A stretch of 64,000 bases of DNA, taken from NCBI RefSeq assembly GCF_025717555.1, contig NZ_JAJIRP010000004.1:125426-189425 (forward strand), read 5' to 3'. Under the pieces are notes generated by a model that was given only the letters and a program-made list of their open reading frames with translations, was not told where the DNA came from and searched no databases. Source of the stretch: Paucibacter sp. B2R-40 (GTDB lineage: Bacteria > Pseudomonadota > Gammaproteobacteria > Burkholderiales > Burkholderiaceae_C). This document shows positions 29,277 through 36,617 of the stretch, in pieces. Made by a program: the position numbers and the translations under genes. Positions within the stretch are counted from its first letter, which is position 1. Every line of letters starts with the position of its first letter.

Positions 29277-29482
29277 AGGATTGAGCTGCAGGCGCAGGCT
29301 TTAGCCGCGCCACTTCAGCAAGCCTTGACCCTCCTGGTCAGAGCCAGAGCCGGAACTGCCCAGTTCGCAAGCGGCCGACGCATCGCATCCCCAGCCCCGT
29401 TTGACCTGTGGTCAGCGGACTTTACCTGTCTGATCCAATTTTGCGAGCAGACAGGCCGGATACGTTCGTCTTCAAAATCTTC

Positions 29483-30577
29483 ATGCTCAATTTAGCAGCT
29501 CAATCATTCAACACACTGCGCTCACTCGGACTCAACATTTCCACCTTAGGACCCGCACTTGAAGCGCTGGACTGGCGCGACGGCGCCCAACTCTGGCGCC
29601 TGACCGAAGTCCATCGCGACAGCTTCGGGCTGCAGTCGAGCGACGGCCCAGCCGTCCAGGCTCGCGCGCTGCCCGCGCTGACTCAAACGCTGCATGCCAG
29701 CTCAGAGAATTTGTGCGTCGGCGACTGGGTGCTGACGCGGCGCAACAGCTTCGGCGAAGCTTGGATTCACGCCCGCGCCGCGCCGCTGAACACCTTGACA
29801 AGGCGCGACCCCGAAGGCCGGCGCCAGGTTTTGGTCAGCAATGTCGACCTGGCGGTGCTGGTCATGGGACTCGACCATGATTTCAAACTCGCCCGCCTGG
29901 ATCGCTATTTGGTGCTCACGCATGCCGCCGGCGTGCCGGCCTTGATCGTCCTGAGCAAGGCCGATTTGTGCGCAGACGCGCAGGCCAAGATCGCTGCGGT
30001 TCGGGCGCATCTGGGCCGCAGCTGCAGCAGCGTGCTGGACATCCTGGCCGTCGACGGCAACGCCGACAGCGCCAGGGCCCAGCTCTCGCCCTGGTTGGGC
30101 CTGGGCCAAACCCTGGTGCTCTTGGGCTCCAGCGGTGCGGGCAAGTCGACCCTGAGCAATACCTTGTGCCAAGCGCCCCTGCAGGCCGTCGGCAGCGTGC
30201 GCGAGGACGACAGCCGAGGCCGCCACACCACGACCGGGCGAAGCCTAAAGCGCTGCCTGGGCGGCGCCTGCATCATCGACACGCCGGGCCTGCGTAGCTT
30301 GCAATTGGACGCTGATGTAGCCAGCTTGAAGCTGGCCTTCGATGATGTCAGCGAGTTGGCTACCGCCTGCAAGTTCCGCAACTGCGCGCATCAGGGCGAG
30401 CCCGGCTGTGCGGTGCAGGGAGTGCTCAGCCCGGCCCGATTGAAGAGCTTTCAAAAGCTGCAACGGGAGGCGGCGCGCGATCAGATGAGCCACCAAGACA
30501 GGCGCGAGCAACTGGCAGTTCGCAAAATCTGGGGCCGCATTGGCAACGCTGCGGTGCGTGCCAAACGCAGCACCTGA
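29483..30577 (+). CDS. rsgA: Ribosome small subunit-dependent GTPase A
   Basis: Circularly permuted GTPase that checks 30S maturation. The 364 residues carry an N-terminal OB-like domain, the permuted G motifs in the order SKAD (G4, about 158), GSSGAGKST (G1, about 215) and DTPGLR (G3, about 270), and a C-terminal zinc motif CKFRNCAHQGEPGC. The start at 29483 gives MLNLAAQSFNTLRSLG; an earlier in-frame start at 29408 adds 25 residues of unlikely sequence. It is somewhat longer than E. coli RsgA. Confidence 0.9.
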   Translation: MLNLAAQSFNTLRSLGLNISTLGPALEALDWRDGAQLWRLTEVHRDSFGLQSSDGPAVQARALPALTQTLHASSENLCVGDWVLTRRNSFGEAWIHARAAPLNTLTRRDPEGRRQVLVSNVDLAVLVMGLDHDFKLARLDRYLVLTHAAGVPALIVLSKADLCADAQAKIAAVRAHLGRSCSSVLDILAVDGNADSARAQLSPWLGLGQTLVLLGSSGAGKSTLSNTLCQAPLQAVGSVREDDSRGRHTTTGRSLKRCLGGACIIDTPGLRSLQLDADVASLKLAFDDVSELATACKFRNCAHQGEPGCAVQGVLSPARLKSFQKLQREAARDQMSHQDRREQLAVRKIWGRIGNAAVRAKRST

Positions 30578-30651
30578 TCAAGCATGGCGGGCGCATGCGA
30601 CACTGCGCCCGCCCCGGAATTGACGCCCACAACACAGACTCGAAGATCCGC

Positions 30652-30996
30652 ATGAGCCACACACCGACCGAACTGGCCCAGGCTCAGCTGCTAGCCTATA
30701 ACGCCAAGGACCTCGAAGCCTTTGTCGCCTGCTATAGCGAGGACGTGAAGGTTTGGCGCATGCCGGCAGACGCGCCGAGTCTGGTCGGGCGCGAGGCCTT
30801 TCGCGACAGCTACCGAAAGGGGCCGTTTGCGCAGCCGCAGGTGCAGGCCGAAGTCGCCCAACGCATCGTGATGGGCAATACCGTCATCGACCATGAGTTG
30901 GTGCATGGGCGCGGCGACTCGCCCCAGCAAGTTGCCGTGGTCTACCGCTGCCGCGATGGGCTGATTGCCGAGGTGTATTTTTTCGGCGCCGACTGA
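30652..30996 (+). CDS. SnoaL/NTF2-like domain protein
   Basis: 114 residues of the nuclear-transport-factor-2-like cone fold: LAQAQLLAYNAKDLEAFVACYSEDVKVW at the start, then GREAFRDSYRK and a final VYRCRDGLIAEVYFF strand, the pattern of steroid-isomerase or SnoaL-like proteins. Members may be isomerases, hydrolases or ligand-binding proteins, so the activity is open. The ATG at 30652 lies 75 bp after rsgA on the same strand. Confidence 0.82.
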   Translation: MSHTPTELAQAQLLAYNAKDLEAFVACYSEDVKVWRMPADAPSLVGREAFRDSYRKGPFAQPQVQAEVAQRIVMGNTVIDHELVHGRGDSPQQVAVVYRCRDGLIAEVYFFGAD

Positions 30997-31163
30997 GAGA
31001 CAGAGGGCGAAGTTCGCACGCCTGGGTAAAGAAGTTAAAACCCGAGCCCTTCTAATTCGGAAAGTTGTGCCGGTATGAGATGCTAGCGGCCTCAGGGTAT
31101 TTTGAGTTTTCGCCGCCGCAGGCTCTGCCCCTCCTGTCGACCCGAATTCGCCTTTTACTCCAG

Positions 31164-33458
31164 ATGTATTCCTCAAAGATTTTCTCCGCTCCGTTGGCGT
31201 TCTTGCTGCTGACGAATGCCGCACAAGCGCAAACCAAACCCGAAGCCAGCGTCGAGCCGGCGGCGGCCAGCGCAGCCAAGCCATCAACAACGACCAAGGC
31301 CGACCCGAAAGCGACGCACCTGGAGCGCGTTGAAGTCAGCGGTAACGCCAGCGACGATGCCGCCAGACGCGCCTCGAGTGCGTCCAAGATCATCATCGGC
31401 CGCGACGAAATCGAGCGCTTCGGCGACGCCACCGTCGGCGAGGTGCTCAAGCGCCTGCCCGGCGTGACGACCGGCGGCCGCCCCGGGCGCGGCGGCGATG
31501 TCCGCATGCGCGGCATGGGCAATGGCTACACACAGATTCTCGTCAATGGCGAGCGCATGTCGCCGGGCTTTTCGCTTGATCAGCTGCCGCCGGAACAGGT
31601 CGAGCGCATCGAGGTGATGCGGGCACCGATGGCCGAGTATGGCGCGCGTGCGGTGGCCGGCACCATCAATGTGGTGCTGCGCGAAGCCTTGGCCAAACGC
31701 CTCAATGACCTGCGCCTGGGTCTGGCCACGGAGCGCGGGCAAATGCGCCCTAACGCCGGCTGGACGCGCAGCGACAAGCTGGACGAGCATGGCGGCGCCT
31801 ACAACCTGAGTGTCAATTTGCAGCAGGCCGACACGCTGGATGATCTGAACACCGTCAACCTGACACGTGACCTGCACAGCCAAGAAGTCAGCAGTTTGCA
31901 AACACAGGCGCAAACCAGGGGTCAGCGCCAGGCCTTGAACCTGAGCGCGAGGTTGCAATGGCGTTTGGGCGAGGGCGAAACTTTCAATCTGCAGCCTTTT
32001 GCGATCGCCTCGCGCAATCGCAGCGACAACAATTCCAGACTCACGCACCAGCCCTTGCCCAGTGACGGCAGCTACTTCTACGACAGCTCGCAAAGCCATG
32101 GCGACAGCCGCAACGACATGCTGCGCTTGAACACGCAATGGCAAAAGCAGCTGGACGAAACCAGCAAGATCGATCTGCGTGCCGGCTTGGGGCAGGCACA
32201 GGCCAATGGCAGCAGCACGCTGCGGCAATATCTGGGCGCTGGCCATCAGCTGGTGCGTGAACAAGTCGATCACAGCGACGGACGTGACCGCAGCTGGAGC
32301 CTCAACGGCAAGTACTCGCATCAGCTGGAAAACGAGCACAGCCTGGTCGGTGGCCTGGAGGGCGAAGGCACGCAGCGCGAGCAAACCAAGACCTGCGTGC
32401 AAGACGGCCTGAGCTGCCGCAGCCAGCTGGAATTCGGCGATGAGTTGTCGGCCAGCAGCCAACGCATCGCGGCTTACGCGCAGGACGAATGGAGCGTGGG
32501 CAAGCAACTGTCCTTCTACGCCGGCCTGCGTGGCGAGACGATTGCCACCAAGAGCGCCGCCAGCACCTATGCGGTCAGCAATCGCTCCAGCGTCTGGACA
32601 CCGCTGCTGCACGGGGTTTGGAAGCTAGATGAAAAGAGCCGTGACCAATTGCGCGCCAGCCTGACGCGCAGCTATCGCAGCCCCACTTTGCAGGACCTGA
32701 TCGCCCAGCCGTCCATCAACTCCCAATACCCCTGCCCGGCCAACCAGCCTTGTGGCCCCAATACGGTTGACCATGCCGACCGCTCGGGCAACCCGAACCT
32801 GAGGCCCGAATTGGCCACCGGCATTGACTTGGCCTATGAAAACTATCTGAGCAAGGGCGGCATCCTCAGCGCCAGCGCCTTCGTGCGCCGCATCAGCGAT
32901 TTGATGCGCAACGTCACTTCGCTCCAAACGGTCAGCTGGGCGGACGTGCCGCGCTGGGTGTCACAACCCATGAACATCGGCAAAGCCACCACTTACGGAC
33001 TGGAACTCGAAGCCAAATTCCGCCTCGACGAATTCTTCAGCCAAGCTTGGCCCGTGCAAGTGCGCAGCAACCTGAGCCTGTTCCGCTCCTCGGTGGAAGG
33101 CATCCCCGGCCCGAATAACAAGCTCGATCAGCAACCCAGCGCCACCGCCAACCTAGGCGCCGACTACCGACTGCGCAGCCTGCCGCTGAGCCTGGGCGCC
33201 AGCGTCAATTGGACGCCGGCCAACACCGTGCAGCAAACGCTGATCACCGAGGCCAGCACCAGCCGCAAATTAGTGGCCGATGCGTTTGCGCTCTGGACGG
33301 TCAATTCGCAAGCTTCCTTGCGGCTGTCGGCCAGCAATTTGGCGCCGCTGGACTACAGCAATGGCAACGTCACACTGACGCCCGACAACCAAGTGACGAG
33401 TCACTCGAGCGGCGCCAGCTATACACAGTGGGCGCTGCGGCTGGAAATCAAGATTTGA
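31164..33458 (+). CDS. TonB-dependent outer-membrane receptor
   Basis: Active-uptake barrel of 764 residues. A signal peptide ends near TNAAQAQ (residue 23); next is a Thr/Lys/Ala-rich linker, a likely TonB box around LERVEVSG, a plug domain (about 65-170) with IGRDEIERFGDATVGEVLKR and the NGERM segment, then a 22-strand-type barrel ending in LRLEIKI. The start at 31164 gives the signal peptide MYSSKIFSAPLAFLLL. No adjacent ABC transporter, TonB or iron regulator gives the ligand away; by plug features it is a generic receptor. CVQDGLSC and CPANQPC pairs suggest disulfide-closed outer loops. Confidence 0.9.
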   Translation: MYSSKIFSAPLAFLLLTNAAQAQTKPEASVEPAAASAAKPSTTTKADPKATHLERVEVSGNASDDAARRASSASKIIIGRDEIERFGDATVGEVLKRLPGVTTGGRPGRGGDVRMRGMGNGYTQILVNGERMSPGFSLDQLPPEQVERIEVMRAPMAEYGARAVAGTINVVLREALAKRLNDLRLGLATERGQMRPNAGWTRSDKLDEHGGAYNLSVNLQQADTLDDLNTVNLTRDLHSQEVSSLQTQAQTRGQRQALNLSARLQWRLGEGETFNLQPFAIASRNRSDNNSRLTHQPLPSDGSYFYDSSQSHGDSRNDMLRLNTQWQKQLDETSKIDLRAGLGQAQANGSSTLRQYLGAGHQLVREQVDHSDGRDRSWSLNGKYSHQLENEHSLVGGLEGEGTQREQTKTCVQDGLSCRSQLEFGDELSASSQRIAAYAQDEWSVGKQLSFYAGLRGETIATKSAASTYAVSNRSSVWTPLLHGVWKLDEKSRDQLRASLTRSYRSPTLQDLIAQPSINSQYPCPANQPCGPNTVDHADRSGNPNLRPELATGIDLAYENYLSKGGILSASAFVRRISDLMRNVTSLQTVSWADVPRWVSQPMNIGKATTYGLELEAKFRLDEFFSQAWPVQVRSNLSLFRSSVEGIPGPNNKLDQQPSATANLGADYRLRSLPLSLGASVNWTPANTVQQTLITEASTSRKLVADAFALWTVNSQASLRLSASNLAPLDYSNGNVTLTPDNQVTSHSSGASYTQWALRLEIKI

Positions 33459-33653
33459 TCAATGCCGGCTGCCGCCGAGCAAGCGGGCCGGCAGCTGCAG
33501 CAGCGCGCGCAGCAAGTCAAACAAGGCATCCACGCTGATGCCGATCAGCCTGAAAGGCAGGCTGAGCAGCCACAACAGCGGCCACAGCAGCAGCGCGGCC
33601 AAGGCCAACGGCCAGCACAGGACCAGCAAGATCAGCCAGAGCAAGAAGTTCAT
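33459..33653 (-). CDS. Small membrane protein
   Basis: 64 residues, very rich in Leu and Trp: MNFLLWLILLVLCWPLALAA begins one or two membrane helices (about 3-38), followed by a third amphipathic stretch (GISVDALFDLLRALLQLPARLL) and a basic end. The composition and the single in-frame ATG argue for a real gene. It is convergent with the TonB-dependent receptor, one base apart. Function unknown. Confidence 0.65.
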   Translation of the reverse strand: MNFLLWLILLVLCWPLALAALLLWPLLWLLSLPFRLIGISVDALFDLLRALLQLPARLLGGSRH

Positions 33654-33740
33654 GATGGGGTTGCGTCGGTTTGTATGACCTGCCCATCATAAAAACAGCT
33701 GCTGCCGCTGGGTGCGCGCTTTGCGACCAACGGGCGATTG

Positions 33741-33810
33741 GGCCGTACAGGCCGGTACAGGCCGGCTCAGGGCGATACAGGCCGGCTCCGGCCGGCTCAG
33801 GCTGTATGGC
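33741..33810. repeat. Degenerate 10-bp tandem repeat array
   Basis: Seven units of ten bases: GGCCGTACAG, GCCGGTACAG, GCCGGCTCAG, GGCGATACAG, GCCGGCTCCG, GCCGGCTCAG and GCTGTATGGC. Units three and six are identical. A ten-base unit is not a multiple of three, so expansion would shift any frame passing through. The stop of the adjacent 45-residue ORF falls inside the sixth unit. Confidence 0.8.
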
Positions 33811-33934
33811 CGGCTGCTGACTGCGACAGCGCGCCAGCCTCCGGCAGGCCGATATAGCCCTGCGCAAAAGCTTGGGCCGCCAAACTCAGGGCCAGCAAAA
33901 TCGACCAGGGCATATTGCGGTTCGCCTTCTTCAT
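33797..33934 (-). pseudogene. Signal-peptide ORF, probable truncated outer-membrane or secreted protein
   Basis: An ATG with GGGAG six bases upstream opens a textbook signal peptide (MKKANRNMPWSILLALSLAA then QAFA) and a mature start QGYIGLPEAG, which resembles the first strand of small outer-membrane proteins (GYIGLS...). The frame ends after 45 codons inside the 10-bp repeat array, and nothing beyond the array continues a barrel. I read it as the 5' remnant of a gene whose rest was lost, though a real 45-residue secreted peptide is possible. Confidence 0.5.
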
Positions 33935-34081
33935 TTCGACTCCCTTCATGGACACAGATTCGATTGTGTGGGCCGAAACCTGGCTTCCAGCCGCTCGCTA
34001 ACGGACTGTTACCGCTGTACACCTGGACTGACACTTTCGCTCCCGCCTGAAACCTACTTTGCAAGCGGCTAGGATGCTGCG

Positions 34082-35095
34082 ATGAAATCAAGACTGATCA
34101 TTTTTGTAGCCACCCACCTGCTCGCACAGATGGGGGCATCCGCCGCTGAATCGAGCCACGCGCCGACCGTCAACAGCATCGGCATGCAGTTGGTGCGGAT
34201 CCCGGCGGGTGACTTCATCATGGGCAGCGAGGAGTCGGCCGACAGCCTGGCCAAGGACTTTCCGCAACTGCCGCGCAGGCGCTTCGAGAAACTGCAGGAT
34301 GAGGCACCCGCCCATCATGTGCGCATCAGTCGCGACTTTTGGTTGGGCGCCCATGAGGTGACGGTGGGCCAGTTTCGACGCTTCGTCGAGAGCACCGGCT
34401 TTGTGCCCGAATCCATCCGCGACGGCAGCGGCGCCTATGGCTACCGCAAAGACTACGACCCCAGCCAAACCGAGCGCGGCGACGCGTTCGAGGGTCGTGA
34501 TCCGCGCTACTCTTGGCTCAACCCCGGCTTCGCGCAGACCGATGCACACCCGGTCGTCAACATCACCTACGCCGACGCGCAGGCCTTCTGCGCATGGTTG
34601 AGCCAGCTTGAGGGTCGGCGCTACCGCCTGCCGACTGAGGCCGAATGGGAGTATGCGGCTCGCGCTGGCACCCGCACCCGCTACCACTCGGGTGACGACC
34701 CGGCCTCCTTGCTCAAGGTCGCCAATGTGTTTGACGCTGATAGCGTGGTCAACTGGCCGCGCTGGAAAGACATGGCTTTGAGCGGCGCCGACGGCTATGC
34801 CTTCACTTCCCCAGTCGGCAGCTTCGCGCCCAATGCCTGGGGCTTGTTTGATATGCACGGCAATGCCTGGGAATGGGTGTCGGACTGGCATGGCGACGAC
34901 TACTACGCCCAGTCACCAGAGGTCGACCCGCAAGGCCCGGCCACGGGCGATGTGCGGGTGCGGCGCGGCGGCTCCTGGCACACCTGGCCGTTTTACGCCC
35001 GCGTCAGCTTCCGCAACTACAACGCACCCGACTCTCGCTACACCTTGCTGGGCTTCAGGTTGGTGCGCGAGCTCGGCGGCGACGAAAAACCTTGA
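34082..35095 (+). CDS. Exported formylglycine-generating-enzyme-like (SUMF1) protein
   Basis: 337 residues with a signal peptide (cleavage near ASAAES, residue 22) and a full SUMF1/FGE-sulfatase fold: GMQLVRIPAGDFIMGSEE, HEVTVGQFRRFVE, PVVNITYADAQAFCAWLS, YRLPTEAEWEYAARAGT, GLFDMHGNAWEWVSDW, RRGGSWHTWP and NYTLLGFRL-type end. The C-terminal half lacks the Cys residues that aerobic FGE uses for catalysis (after RRGGSW), so formylglycine formation is unlikely. Comparable proteins act in other oxidations or as binding modules. No sulfatase gene is nearby. Confidence 0.88.
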   Translation: MKSRLIIFVATHLLAQMGASAAESSHAPTVNSIGMQLVRIPAGDFIMGSEESADSLAKDFPQLPRRRFEKLQDEAPAHHVRISRDFWLGAHEVTVGQFRRFVESTGFVPESIRDGSGAYGYRKDYDPSQTERGDAFEGRDPRYSWLNPGFAQTDAHPVVNITYADAQAFCAWLSQLEGRRYRLPTEAEWEYAARAGTRTRYHSGDDPASLLKVANVFDADSVVNWPRWKDMALSGADGYAFTSPVGSFAPNAWGLFDMHGNAWEWVSDWHGDDYYAQSPEVDPQGPATGDVRVRRGGSWHTWPFYARVSFRNYNAPDSRYTLLGFRLVRELGGDEKP

Positions 35096-35112
35096 GTTGC
35101 CGCAGCGTCATG

Positions 35113-35790
35113 TCAGGCCGAGCTCACCAGCTCGGCCGCTGCAGCTGAATTCAGATGCGGCAGGGTATTGAAGGTCAGCAAGGCGAAGCGCTTGGGATTG
35201 AAGCTGAACTCGGTCACGGCGCTGTTGCGGATGCGCAGATTCAAGTCGATGACGACCTCGCTGGGGGTTTGCAGGATCTGACCCAAGGCGGTGGATATGG
35301 GCCCGCCGCTGGAAACCAGCAAAACATGGCCCTCGGCTTGCTCGCGCACATGGGTCAGCGTCGCGGCGACGCCGGCCGAAAACTCGGCGTAACTGGGCAT
35401 GCCTGCGGGCTCGGTGTAGCCGGCCATCCAGGCGCGCAGACCTTCGCGCAGCAATTGGAAATGCCGCCGCGCGGCCTCGGCGCTGTTCGGTCGCTCTAGC
35501 TCACCACTGAACACACTGCGGATCAGGGCCTCGCTGTCGTATTCGTTCAAGCCGGGGCGGATCTGTGTGGTCGGCAGATCAACCGCCTGCCGCAGTCCCA
35601 CACCAATGGCCGCCAGCGACTGCGCATGACGCTTCAAACCGCCACACAAGACCGCGTCAAAGCGCATGCCTTGGCTGCGCCAGTATTCGCCCAGCAACTG
35701 GCACTGGCGCTGGCCCAGTGGGCTGAGTTGATCGTAATCGCTGGCCCCCAAAGAGGCCTGACCGTGACGAACGAGATAGAGAGTTCCCAT
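35113..35790 (-). CDS. Histidine phosphatase (phosphoglycerate mutase-like) family protein
   Basis: 225 residues beginning MGTLYLVRHGQASLG, the catalytic RHG at residues 8-10, with a second catalytic histidine expected near LLVSSGGPIS and a phosphate-binding arginine in CGGLKRHAQSLA. In the latter, LKRHAQSL replaces the usual S.xRAxxTA pattern, a partial divergence. Earlier in-frame ATGs at 35799 and 35802 are possible. Substrate unknown; members dephosphorylate sugars, nucleotides or proteins. Confidence 0.83.
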   Translation of the reverse strand: MGTLYLVRHGQASLGASDYDQLSPLGQRQCQLLGEYWRSQGMRFDAVLCGGLKRHAQSLAAIGVGLRQAVDLPTTQIRPGLNEYDSEALIRSVFSGELERPNSAEAARRHFQLLREGLRAWMAGYTEPAGMPSYAEFSAGVAATLTHVREQAEGHVLLVSSGGPISTALGQILQTPSEVVIDLNLRIRNSAVTEFSFNPKRFALLTFNTLPHLNSAAAAELVSSA

Positions 35791-35910
35791 GCCCAGCATC
35801 ATCGCAGGCAAGCCGGCCGACACGCTGTCGCAAGAGCGACCGCAATCGACAAGACGCGCACCAAGATGCGGCGCTGCACACCATTGCGGGGCACACTTTT
35901 AGATTCCGCC

Positions 35911-36369
35911 TCAGCCGCTTCCAATGTCACTCATGACAATCAACCATTGCCCGTCGCCCATCGCATCAGCATCGGCCTCATGCAGCCTGAAACTCAAACG
36001 CTTGTTCAGGCGTTTGGTGCGCGCATGGCTGGGCACATGCGCGGCAGACAAGGTGGGGTTATAAGGGCTGGGCGTTTGCGCCAGCACCGTCAAGTCCAAG
36101 GCCGGCGCGCCGGCCCGGCGACGCAGCGCCTCCCGGTGCAGCCACAGCAACAACTCCGGTGGTAAAAAGCCACGCTCAAAATGCCCGCCAATGAAATACT
36201 CTGCCATCAGACGACGCGCCAGCGGGCTGCGCCAAAGGCAGCGGCCGTCGGCTTGTGCGACGGTGAGGCAGGCATAGCCAAAGGCGTCCAGTGCCGCGCG
36301 TGGAGCGTCGAGCTGAGGATCGCTGGAGGGGAAGTGGGCATGCACTGCAGTCATAGCTGAGTAAACCAT
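35911..36369 (-). pseudogene. LuxR-type regulator lacking its DNA-binding domain
   Basis: About 152 residues. The sequence (ALDAFGYACLTVAQADGRCLWRSPLARRLM, then the linker RLSFRLHEADADAMGDGQWL and IVM) matches the N-terminal sensor half and the linker of a Burkholderiales LuxR-type regulator family that I recall as continuing into a helix-turn-helix domain. Here it stops six codons later at SDIGSG, and no HTH sequence follows in any frame before the histidine phosphatase gene at 35790. I interpret it as a C-terminally deleted copy; a truncated co-regulator is possible. The start is uncertain (36369, 36354 or a longer form). Confidence 0.55.
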
Positions 36370-36617
36370 GCAAGCGGCGTGCCAAGCACATTTGCACAGC
36401 GCCCAAGCCACAGAGGTTGACGCCTCCTGGCCAGCGTCTCTAAAACTGAGGCTCATCAACCCGGCATTTGTTTTACCCCTTCTTTTCCAGCCATCAATTC
36501 AGACCTCAGCCCTGCAACAGGGCTTAGAGTTCAGGCACTTTGCAAAGATATGCTCAATGATGGGTATATCCGAGGCACTCATGGACTCGCAGTTTCTTTA
36601 GCCCAGACCCCCAACAC

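Larger units (their letters stand above)
28748..29482. other. 735-bp gap without a recognised gene
   Basis: Contains the hairpin at 28797-28819, an AT-richer stretch (28850-28960), a second terminator-like hairpin at 29041-29078 and a 23-codon ORF with a strong ribosome-binding site at 29205-29276. Several short frames exist on both strands, but none shows a domain I recognise. No tRNA-like fold was seen. The gap is unusually long for this gene-dense window and may be a decayed gene or hold a small RNA. Confidence 0.5.
33654..34081. other. Gap between the small membrane protein and the SUMF1-type gene
   Basis: About 430 bp. Besides the repeat array and the truncated signal-peptide ORF it holds the promoter region of the plus-strand SUMF1-type gene (33935-34081). 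I see no other coding sequence; open frames here on both strands read through the repeat and have no recognisable content. Confidence 0.5.
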
